This document shows, piece after piece, positions 1 to 5,650 of a stretch of DNA of 8,166 bases. The translations under genes and the position numbers were made by a program. Position 1 is the first letter of the stretch. The number at the start of each line of letters is the position of its first letter. Origin of the DNA: Trebonia sp. (GTDB taxonomy: Bacteria > Actinomycetota > Actinomycetes > Streptosporangiales > Streptosporangiaceae); NCBI GenBank assembly GCA_030043595.1, contig JASHXJ010000223.1, forward strand, positions 1 to 8,166, given 5' to 3'. The notes below the pieces were generated by a model. The model saw only the letters and a list, made by a program, of their open reading frames with translations. It did not search any database and was not told the origin of the DNA.

Positions 1-342
1 CGCCGCCCATGCCTCGGGTGTGGCGGACGGCCACGGCGCGGCTGGCCAGGGCTCAGCGGCGTCGGACGAACTAGGCGCGGTCCACCGCTCTGGCGGTGCG
101 GACGTCCCGGGTGTGGCCCACGGGTCAGGCGCGGCAGGCGGCTCAGCTGGCCCCCACGGCGCCGGCGCCGAGACCGGTGGGGGCGCGGGCGCGGTCCGCT
201 CCGCAGTCGGCATCGGCGCTACGGCCGGACTTGATTCCGCGGCCGCGGGTTCCTGTCCCACTGGCCGCTGGCAGCTAAAACAGACGCGATCGCGCGCCCC
301 GAGTCGTGCGCCGCACCATTCGCAACGCCGTGTATCACTCAC
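1..342 (-). CDS. Zinc-ribbon protein with Pro/Ala-rich linker, 5' part only
   Basis: This minus-strand frame is open from a GTG at 342-340 to the left edge (114 codons, 3' end outside the window). An in-frame TGA lies at 360-358. The N-terminus reads MSDTRRCEWCGARLGARDRV and continues with CFSC, so Cys7, Cys10, Cys21 and Cys24 form CxxC-x10-CxxC, a typical small zinc ribbon. From residue 31 on it is a low-complexity Pro/Ala/Ser linker with recurrent Trp (for example APAPWGPAEPP and DPWATPGTSAPPERW). Actinobacterial proteins of this build often place a membrane or catalytic domain after the linker, but none is visible here, so the role is unknown. A G-rich stretch (GGTGGGGG) just before the GTG could be the ribosome binding site; an in-frame GTG at 351-349 is an alternative start. 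The paired CxxC motifs make chance unlikely; the product beyond the ribbon is unassigned. Confidence 0.75.
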   Translation of the reverse strand, partial: MSDTRRCEWCGARLGARDRVCFSCQRPVGQEPAAAESSPAVAPMPTAERTAPAPPPVSAPAPWGPAEPPAAPDPWATPGTSAPPERWTAPSSSDAAEPWPAAPWPSATPEAWAA

Positions 343-469
343 ATCCCCCACCCCGGCTCATGTCCCGCATCGCAGCGCCTATTTCCATAAAGTGGGACGC
401 GGCAGAACATGATTTGTAGCACAGCGGGACAGTTTCTGGCCACGAAAGTCTGCTCCGCCTAGGGGCTGG

Positions 470-482
470 CCCGCTAAGCGGG
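470..482. promoter_or_regulatory. Quasi-palindrome CCCGCT-A-AGCGGG
   Basis: Two perfect 6-bp arms flank a single central base. The loop is too small for a stable RNA hairpin, so if functional it is more likely a protein-binding site upstream of the minus-strand zinc-ribbon gene (start at 342). Function is inferred from symmetry alone. Confidence 0.25.
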
Positions 483-496
483 AACCGCTCGATGCC

Positions 497-619
497 TGAT
501 TTGTCCCGATTCTAGGTCTCGGATGAGGCAAGGGAAGCGGGCGATCGGCGTCTTTGTATGTGTTCTGCACGACATATCAGGACAAATCACCCCCGAAAGT
601 GGTCGGAACGCATACAAAG
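497..619. repeat. Interleaved inverted repeats A-B-A'-B'
   Basis: Arm A is TGATTTGTCCCGAT (497-510) and its inverted partner A' is ATCAGGACAAATCA (576-589), 13 of 14 complementary. Arm B is CTTTGTATG (552-560) and its partner B' is CATACAAAG (611-619), a perfect 9 bp match that extends with mismatches (GTTC/GAAC). The arms alternate in the order A, B, A', B', so the two pairs cannot form nested hairpins together. This suits a pseudoknot-like RNA, alternative folds, or oppositely oriented protein-binding sites. No known family is recognised. Confidence 0.5.
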
Positions 620-733
620 CCGACAGGAGTGACCCGTGTGACAGCACTCGGCCGCCACAGAGGCGGCAGCGGGTCGAACGGGCGCGAGTCAGCGGTGCGG
701 GCGCGTACAAGGCTTGCAGTAGTGACTGGTGTG
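611..733 (+). repeat. Imperfect direct duplication, 93 bp apart
   Basis: The segment beginning CATACAAAGC at 611 (through AGTGAC and GTGTGA) recurs at 704 as CGTACAAGGC followed by the same AGTGAC and GTGTGA blocks, offset 93 bp. Over about 30 positions roughly two thirds match. Unit 1 overlaps arm B' of the inverted repeats, so this family of short elements has at least three diverged copies in about 180 bp (552, 611 and 704). Confidence 0.4.
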
Positions 734-746
734 AGACCAGGCGGGC

Positions 747-868
747 GCCGCTGAAAAAGGGCCGGGGTCGCCGAAAGGCCGGCGTCGCTGAAAGCCGGGG
801 CCGCTGAAAGCCGGGGGGCGCTGAAAGGCCAGCGCCGCTGAAAGGCCGGGGTCGTCGAGTCGTCGAAA
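747..868 (+). repeat. Short tandem-like array of ~17-bp GCTGAAAGGCC units
   Basis: Units with the core GCCGCTGAAA begin at 747, 767 (GTCGCCGAAA), 784 (GTCGCTGAAA), 800, 817 (GGCGCTGAAA), 834 and 859 (GTCGTCGAAA). The spacings are 20, 17, 16, 17, 17 and 25 bp. Each core is followed by a G/C-rich spacer such as GGCCGGGG. The array begins 27 bp after the stop codon of the SGNH hydrolase gene in that gene's direction, so it would lie in its 3' untranslated RNA, where the units read CTTTCAGCGGC. The period is not a fixed multiple of three and no known repeat family is recognised. Confidence 0.65.
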
Positions 869-894
869 GGTGCGCGCGAGGGCTTGTCGCAGGG

Positions 895-2310
895 TTATCC
901 CAGGGCTGACTGGCCGGTGACGGTGGGGGACGGTGTCGGGAGCGGCACGGGTGCCGGCGACAGGTCAGGGAGCGACTGCTCGTCGGCGAGCGCGATCGCC
1001 AGCTCGCCAGCGGCGTTCGGGTGCAGCGGCGCGGGGTCCGCGGGCCCCTGGACCCATGGCGAGGATGTGCACAGCTCGTGCCCCGTGAACCGCGGGTCGG
1101 CCACGCCGAACCCGAACGCGCCGGCGCCCTGGGCCAGCACCGTGTTCAGCTGCCCGAGCCGGGACAGCAGCACCGCCTCCTTGGCCGGGGTCATCCCGTA
1201 CTGCCCCAGGCACCCGATCGACGGCCCGAACGGCGAGTAGTACTCGTTCACCAGCACCGCCGGATGCCAGGGCAGCTGGGCGAGGTCGGTCAGCAGCTCG
1301 TAGTAGTTGCGGGTAAACGAGTCGAGCAGCTGGGCGAAGTAAGCCGAGGACACCTTGTCGTTGCACACCGCGCTCGCCGCGCACAGCCGCGTCATCACCG
1401 ACCAGGACAGGTCGTCGGCCCCCACGCTGACGATGATGAGCCTGGCGTGGGTGGCCGCCTCGGCCTGCGGGAACTGCGGCGGCGCGATATCGCCGTTGTA
1501 CAGGAGCTCCGGCCCGAGCAGGCCGTTCGCGATCGTCGCGCCGCCGCAGGCCAGGTTCAGCACGTTCCAGTTGTTCGCGGTGGCCAGATCGCTCGCGTAG
1601 GCATCCGGGGAGCGGCCGCACGCCTTGTCGAGGTCGCTTGGGTCCGGCCCCCATGGCAGGCCCCAGCCGGCCGCGGTCGAGTCGCCGATCACCACCGCCT
1701 GGACGCCCGGCTGCGGCCTGCCGACCGGCGCCGGCTCGGTGAGCGGGTCTACGCCCACCAGGTCATCGAGGGTCTTCACGCTCCGCAGCACCTTCGGCGT
1801 GCCGGACGCGGTCAGGACGATGCCGCCGACGTTCACGGCGCAGACGACCACCAGCCCGCCGGCGAGCATCTTCCAGATCGCCGGCTTCCTGCGCACGGCG
1901 GCGACCGCGATAAGCGGGATGGCGGCGAACCCTGCCGCGATCAGCGTCTCCCACAGGAAATACCGCTTCCAGGCGGCCGCCAGCTGCTGGCTGAGCGTGA
2001 GCTCGACCTTCTGCGGACCCTCGCTGCGCACCATCTGCACAACCTGCGGATCGATCGTGATGTGCTCGAGCACCAGCCTGGGCCGGATCGGCCCGGTGAA
2101 CTGAGGTCTGGTCGCCATCGCCTGGCCGAACAGGTCGAGCTCGCCTGGGCCGTTGAGGCTCGCGTTCGGCAGCGTCGCGCCGACCTGCGCCGTCTGGCCG
2201 GCGGCGGAGACCGTCTGCAGCGGGGTTACCCGCAGCGCGAGCCAGATGGCCCCGGCGGTGATGATGAGGAGAGTGAGTACGTAGAAAGCGACTGTTCGGG
2301 TTCGTCGCAA
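895..2310 (-). CDS. Membrane-anchored SGNH/GDSL-family hydrolase
   Basis: This 471-residue protein combines an N-terminal membrane region with a C-terminal SGNH hydrolase domain. Hydrophobic segments lie at about 8-27, 119-139 and 148-168. The basic loop VRRKPAIWK between the last two places the catalytic domain (about 203-445) outside the cell. The block I serine is Ser211 in VVIGDSTAAGWG; block II is CGGAT (255-259); the block V histidine is His430 in PLHPNAAG. Block III reads GADD (297-300) instead of GxND, and the usual Asp three residues before the His is Ala427, so it may work as a Ser-His dyad, as reported for some actinobacterial SGNH esterases, or the acid lies elsewhere. Six cysteines in the domain suit extracytoplasmic disulfides. 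The tail is Pro-rich. The start is TTG at 2310; an in-frame TGA at 2346-2344 leaves little room upstream, and a GGGGGG run sits about 16 bases away. The natural ester substrate is unknown. Confidence 0.88.
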   Translation of the reverse strand: MRRTRTVAFYVLTLLIITAGAIWLALRVTPLQTVSAAGQTAQVGATLPNASLNGPGELDLFGQAMATRPQFTGPIRPRLVLEHITIDPQVVQMVRSEGPQKVELTLSQQLAAAWKRYFLWETLIAAGFAAIPLIAVAAVRRKPAIWKMLAGGLVVVCAVNVGGIVLTASGTPKVLRSVKTLDDLVGVDPLTEPAPVGRPQPGVQAVVIGDSTAAGWGLPWGPDPSDLDKACGRSPDAYASDLATANNWNVLNLACGGATIANGLLGPELLYNGDIAPPQFPQAEAATHARLIIVSVGADDLSWSVMTRLCAASAVCNDKVSSAYFAQLLDSFTRNYYELLTDLAQLPWHPAVLVNEYYSPFGPSIGCLGQYGMTPAKEAVLLSRLGQLNTVLAQGAGAFGFGVADPRFTGHELCTSSPWVQGPADPAPLHPNAAGELAIALADEQSLPDLSPAPVPLPTPSPTVTGQSALG

Positions 2311-2525
2311 AAGTACGGAAATCGTTCCCCCCTGGGTCAGCTCTCACTGTACCCACCGTGCGCAGGCTTACGCGCCGGACAGGTGACGGCCGATTCTTAT
2401 CCCGAACGAGCCGCGGCTCCTCCGCAGCCGACCCGCTCACGTTTGTGCTTATCCGAGCGTTTGACCGGCGGTCTGCTGTGCAGATCCCCCTTTCCCGGAC
2501 GGCGGTCCGGGCCGATGATGACGTC
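2311..2525. promoter_or_regulatory. Divergent intergenic region between hydrolase and dioxygenase genes
   Basis: This 215-bp spacer must carry the promoters of both divergent genes. TTGACC (2461-2466) is a good -35-like hexamer for the plus-strand dioxygenase, but no convincing -10 sits 16-18 bp downstream. A 12-bp perfect palindrome, GAGCCGCGGCTC (2408-2419), is a possible operator. A plus-strand frame is open through much of the region in phase with the dioxygenase, but its translation is Arg-rich and not dioxygenase-like. Confidence 0.4.
2494..2511 (+). promoter_or_regulatory. Perfect GC hairpin in the dioxygenase leader
   Basis: CCCGGAC (2494-2500) and GTCCGGG (2505-2511) form a 7-bp perfect stem with a GGCG loop, ending 14 bases before the chosen ATG at 2526. 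No T-run follows, so it is not a standard terminator. It sits where a Shine-Dalgarno sequence would be expected and none is seen, so it could affect translation initiation. Confidence 0.35.
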
Positions 2526-2527
2526 AT
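2518..2527. promoter_or_regulatory. Palindrome ATGACGTCAT overlapping a start codon
   Basis: This perfect 10-bp palindrome contains TGACGTCA, and its last two bases are the first two of the dioxygenase ATG at 2526. A regulator could bind here, but a palindrome this short can arise by chance. Confidence 0.2.
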
Positions 2528-3347
2528 GGAGACTGTGGTGCTACCTGCGGTACACCGGACGTGCGGGCTGGTCGGGGCGGAGCTCCGCGGGCTTGACCTG
2601 ACCCTGGATTACCCCGATGAGACATATGCGGCGATCGAGCAGGCGTGGGCCGAGCACGGCGTCATCTTCTTCCGTGACCAGCACCTGGATGCCGGGCAGC
2701 GGGAGCGGTTCGCCTCGCGGTTCGGCACCATCCGGGTCAAGCAGGAGCTGCGCAAGGAGCCGGAGCAGACGCGGGCCATCGGCGAGGGCTGGCACACGGA
2801 CATGACCTGTTTCGACGAGCCGCCGAAGGCCACGATCCTGTTCGCCGAGGAGATCCCGCCGTGGGGCGGCGACACCCAATGGGCCGGGATGGGACCAGTG
2901 TTCGAGGCGCTGTCGCCCGGCTTGCAGGCGACCCTGCTCGGGCTGTGGGCGGTCCACGCGAACGTGCGCAAGCTCGGCCTGAGTTACGACCAGACCGACC
3001 CGCCGGAGCCGTCGATCGCCGAGTACGACGCGGCCGAGGGGCCGCTGCACCCGGTCGTCAGGCTCATCCCGGAAACGGGGCGCAAGGTGCTGTACGTGAA
3101 CCCGGAATTCACGATGCGCTTCGACGGGTGGACCCGGCGGGAGTCGCTGCCGCTGCTGCGCTACGTGTACGAGTTCGGCGTGCGACCGGAGTTCGTGACC
3201 CGGTTCAAGTGGGCGCCGGGGTCGATCGCGATGTGGGACAACCGGCAGACATGGCACTTCGCGGTGAACGACTACCAGGGCCACCGCCGGGTCATGCACC
3301 GCATCCTGCTCGCGGGCAGCAAGCCAGTCCCCGCCGAGGCGCTGTAG
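2526..3347 (+). CDS. TauD/TfdA-family Fe(II)/2-oxoglutarate dioxygenase
   Basis: This 273-residue protein has the usual length of TauD-type oxygenases, which couple oxidative decarboxylation of 2-oxoglutarate to substrate hydroxylation. The iron ligands are His90 and Asp92 (GWHTDMTCFDEPP) and His244 (WDNRQTWHFAVNDY). Arg255 and Arg259 (GHRRVMHR) lie 11 and 15 residues after the distal His, the same spacing as the 2-oxoglutarate-binding arginines of E. coli TauD. The segment HPVVRLIPETGRKVLYVN (175-192) is characteristic of the family. The ATG at 2526 was chosen because METVVLPAVHRTCGLVGAEL matches the normal TauD N-terminus; the frame is open farther upstream, and GTG codons at 2445 and 2478 are possible but less likely starts. 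No Shine-Dalgarno sequence is evident. Members act on taurine, alkyl sulfates, chlorophenoxyacetates or natural products. No sulfonate transport genes are nearby, so the substrate is unassigned. It is convergent with the STAND gene, 24 bp away. Confidence 0.93.
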   Translation: METVVLPAVHRTCGLVGAELRGLDLTLDYPDETYAAIEQAWAEHGVIFFRDQHLDAGQRERFASRFGTIRVKQELRKEPEQTRAIGEGWHTDMTCFDEPPKATILFAEEIPPWGGDTQWAGMGPVFEALSPGLQATLLGLWAVHANVRKLGLSYDQTDPPEPSIAEYDAAEGPLHPVVRLIPETGRKVLYVNPEFTMRFDGWTRRESLPLLRYVYEFGVRPEFVTRFKWAPGSIAMWDNRQTWHFAVNDYQGHRRVMHRILLAGSKPVPAEAL

Positions 3348-3371
3348 GCACGCGCCCGCGGCTGGGATTGG

Positions 3372-5612
3372 TCAGCGGAAGCCGCCGGTCGCGCCGACCT
3401 GCTGCAGGTACGGCTCGCAGCCAGCCTGGAGGTCGGCTGCCGCATCGGCGCGGCCCGCGGCGCTGTACAGTTCCGCCAGCTGCTTCATGGCCAGCGCCTC
3501 GCCGAGCCGGTCACCGGTTGCCCTGAAGAGCGGGATGCACTGCTCGAGAGCCGAGGTCGCCTCCTCGGTCCGGCCCAGCCGGATCTCCACGATGCTCAGG
3601 CTCCGCAGCGTCACAGCGAGGCCGCGAACATGATGCAGCTGCTCGAAGGCGCCCAGGCACTGCCGCAGAGCGTCGGCCGATCCCTCGTCGTCGCCGTGCA
3701 CGCCGCGGGCCACGCCAAGGCTCCAGCTTGTCCAGGCCGCCCAGTCGGGCAGGCCGAGCTCGGTGAAGACCCGGGTGGCGTCGGCGAAGCATCGCTGGGC
3801 TTCATCCCATTGCCCGTTCTCGCTCAGCGCCTCGCCGAGGCTGCGCAGCGTGATGGCGGTCGTCTTGCCCGCACTGCCCCCGTCCGCGGGGAGCAGGGCG
3901 AGGCGCAGCTGCGCCACGGCTTCGGCGGCATCTCCCTGGTAGAGCAGGGCGATGCCCAGACTCCGGTGGGCCAGTTCCGTGGCCAGCCGGTCATGGTCTT
4001 GTTCCGCGGCTGCCAGCCCGAGCTCGGCAAGATGGTGCCAGTCCCGGAGATTGCCCTGCAGCTCAAGGAAGTCCTGCACCGCTAGCGCCAGGCGCCAGGC
4101 ATAACCGGGCAATCCGGTGGCGGCGCAGTGCTCTATCGCAAAGCGCAAACTCGCGAACTCCGAACTGAACCACTGGTACGGATCCTGGCTGAGCAGACCC
4201 TGAATTCGCTCTGGATAGGCACTCGCGGCCTCGTTCGCCGGGCCGGTCCTTTCGAAGTAGCCGCCGGGAGCGAGCCGGACGGCATGCTGCTCGGACAGCC
4301 GGCAGTAGTCATGCAGGACGCGATCGATGGCCTCGTCTCGCGCCTGCGGCGGATCCTCCCGGACAAGTTCCCTCGCCAGGACTCGCATCAGGTCATGGAA
4401 CCGGTACCGGACGGCACCGTCTTCCTCTTGCTGAGCTATCGCGAGGAGCTCGTTGTCGGCAAGGCCGGACAGCAGTGTCTCCGCCTCGTCCAGTGTCGAA
4501 TCCAGCAGGGATGCCGCGACCCACGCGGCGAAACTTTGCACGTCCAGGAGGGCAAGAAAGCGGAAGAGCAACTGCTCGCGCTCAGGCCTGCGGTCATAAC
4601 TGAGCTTCAGGGTCGCGCGGACCTCCCTGTCCCCCACTTTGAGCTCCTTCAGCCGCCGGCTCTCGTCTTCAAGGGCAGCAGCCAGGTTAGCCAACGGCAG
4701 GGACTGGTTTGCTGCCAGACGGGTTCCCGCCAGTCGCAGAGCCAGCGGCAGCCCCCCGCAGAGACGAGCGATCTCATCCGCGTGGCTCCGCTGCTGCCTG
4801 CAGCGCTTGGCACCGGCGATCGACGACAGCATCGCGACCGAATCCATCGGGGAGAAAGCCATCAGCCGGATGAAGAACACGCCGTCAAGCCCGAGCAGCT
4901 GCTTGCGGCTGGTAATCAGGATCGCGCATTGCGTGTCTCCGGGGAGAAGCGGGCGCAGCTGGCTCTCATCGCGTGCGTTGTCGAGAAGCATCAGCACCCG
5001 GCGTTTCGCGAGCAGGCTTCTGAGCAGTCCCTCGCGCTCTCCCTGATCGGCAGGGACGGCTGAACCATCGATACCGAGGGCGCGCAGCAAAGTCGCGAGG
5101 ACGTCGTACGGGTCGAGCGGGGACTCCGACTGGCCCCGAAGCTCGACAAACAGCTGCCCGTCGGGGAACTGCTCGCGAACCAGGCACGCGGCATGCAGCG
5201 CGAGCGAGCTTTTTCCCACGCCGCCCGGACCGGAAATCGCCACGACCTCGGTTGCGCCCCGAGCGCGGCTGAGCCTGTTTCTTATCTGCGTGAGCAGCGT
5301 ATTCCGGTCGGAGAAATCCCGCAGATCGGCGGGCAGCTGCCTGGGCACGGGAACGGACAGTGCCGGCTGGTAGATGTTGACGACCTCGGCGCGCGCGATA
5401 TTGACAATCTTCTCGACGTTACCGCCCAGGACCTGCGTGACCATTGCTCCGCCGGGGCTGGCCAGCCAGCCGCGAAGTGAGTCAAGGCCGCGGTCCTGAC
5501 CCCGGCCCAGCTCGGCGAGGACCAGCCGTCCGTCTCGCTGAGTCTGCAGGTGGCGCTCAAGAATCTCCCAGGTGCGCGTGGATTCAGGGCTGGCGGTCTG
5601 AAGGTCAGTCAT
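3372..5612 (-). CDS. STAND NTPase with NB-ARC and TPR domains and N-terminal signalling motif
   Basis: This 746-residue NLR-like STAND protein has a short helical N-terminus (about 1-55), the shared motif TQVLGGNVEKIVNIARA (59-75, with a second VNI at 78-80), and an NB-ARC ATPase (about 95-420). The ATPase carries Walker A GPGGVGKSS (128-136), Walker B VLMLLDNARDE (206-215 region), ILITSRKQL (231-239), GLPLAL (287-292) and an MHD-like FHDLMR (405-410). The C-terminal half is helical with about five TPRs (543-740). It lacks the DNA-binding domain of SARP/AfsR regulators and any fused effector, so it probably senses a ligand through the TPRs, oligomerises with ATP, and acts on a partner in trans. 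That partner is most likely the protease encoded 38 bp upstream, which ends in the same motif. The start is ATG 5612, with GAGGA nine bases before it. Codons appear less G/C-biased at third positions than in the flanking exporter gene. The family call is secure; the signalling role is inferred. Confidence 0.96.
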   Translation of the reverse strand: MTDLQTASPESTRTWEILERHLQTQRDGRLVLAELGRGQDRGLDSLRGWLASPGGAMVTQVLGGNVEKIVNIARAEVVNIYQPALSVPVPRQLPADLRDFSDRNTLLTQIRNRLSRARGATEVVAISGPGGVGKSSLALHAACLVREQFPDGQLFVELRGQSESPLDPYDVLATLLRALGIDGSAVPADQGEREGLLRSLLAKRRVLMLLDNARDESQLRPLLPGDTQCAILITSRKQLLGLDGVFFIRLMAFSPMDSVAMLSSIAGAKRCRQQRSHADEIARLCGGLPLALRLAGTRLAANQSLPLANLAAALEDESRRLKELKVGDREVRATLKLSYDRRPEREQLLFRFLALLDVQSFAAWVAASLLDSTLDEAETLLSGLADNELLAIAQQEEDGAVRYRFHDLMRVLARELVREDPPQARDEAIDRVLHDYCRLSEQHAVRLAPGGYFERTGPANEAASAYPERIQGLLSQDPYQWFSSEFASLRFAIEHCAATGLPGYAWRLALAVQDFLELQGNLRDWHHLAELGLAAAEQDHDRLATELAHRSLGIALLYQGDAAEAVAQLRLALLPADGGSAGKTTAITLRSLGEALSENGQWDEAQRCFADATRVFTELGLPDWAAWTSWSLGVARGVHGDDEGSADALRQCLGAFEQLHHVRGLAVTLRSLSIVEIRLGRTEEATSALEQCIPLFRATGDRLGEALAMKQLAELYSAAGRADAAADLQAGCEPYLQQVGATGGFR
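5367..5438 (-). other. N-terminal copy of the shared signalling motif in the STAND protein
   Basis: This encodes residues 59-82, TQVLGGNVEKIVNIARA followed by EVVNIYQ. It is rich in beta-branched residues, Gly and Asn, with two VNI cores nine residues apart, as expected for a two-strand beta-arch. It matches the protease C-terminus at 11 of 17 residues and keeps recognisable DNA identity (both contain TCACGCAGGTC). Confidence 0.7.
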
Positions 5613-5621
5613 GAGCTGACG

Positions 5622-5626
5622 TCCTC
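5622..5626 (-). promoter_or_regulatory. Ribosome binding site of the STAND gene
   Basis: GAGGA on the minus strand lies nine bases before the ATG at 5612 and supports that start. It is within the 38-bp gap after the protease stop codon, which implies cotranscription of the two genes. Confidence 0.6.
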
Positions 5627-5650
5627 GAGCGATCGCCCTTGAGCGGGACG

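Larger units (their letters stand above)
343..894. other. Gene-free, repeat-rich intergenic region
   Basis: These 552 bases separate two minus-strand genes, the zinc-ribbon gene and the SGNH hydrolase gene. Open frames here are short, Arg-rich and lack family features. The region holds a compact quasi-palindrome (470-482), interleaved inverted repeats (497-619), a duplicated segment (611-640 and 704-733) and an array of short GCTGAAAG-type repeats (747-868). It should also contain the promoter of the zinc-ribbon gene. On the minus strand, TACAAA at 416-411 could be a -10 element, but no good -35 is seen. Confidence 0.6.

Noticed and set aside
20..412. Plus-strand Gly/Ala-rich open frame of 130 residues, with an internal 93-bp repetition
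   Set aside because: It lies opposite the minus-strand zinc-ribbon frame, which has paired CxxC motifs and a plausible start. The plus-strand product is low complexity without family features.
638..754. Possible 38-residue small protein starting at GTG 638 with AGGAG eight bases upstream
   Set aside because: The ribosome binding site is attractive, but it falls inside the duplicated repeat unit and the basic, low-complexity peptide has no conserved feature. Ribosome profiling or conservation would be needed to revive it.
523..807. Plus-strand frame of 94 residues
   Set aside because: It is Arg-rich, has no recognisable domain or ribosome binding site, and runs into the 17-bp repeat array, whose period is not a multiple of three.
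747..868. CRISPR array
   Set aside because: Units are about 17 bp and nearly continuous with no unique spacers of constant length, and no cas genes are present.
2358..2525. 56-residue N-terminal extension of the dioxygenase
   Set aside because: The extension is Arg/Ser-rich, and the family normally begins where METVVLPAVH does.
1021..2601. Plus-strand open frame of 526 residues
   Set aside because: It is a shadow of the minus-strand SGNH hydrolase, caused by high GC. Its product is Arg/Gly/His/Pro-rich without domains, while the opposite strand shows clear catalytic motifs and membrane helices.
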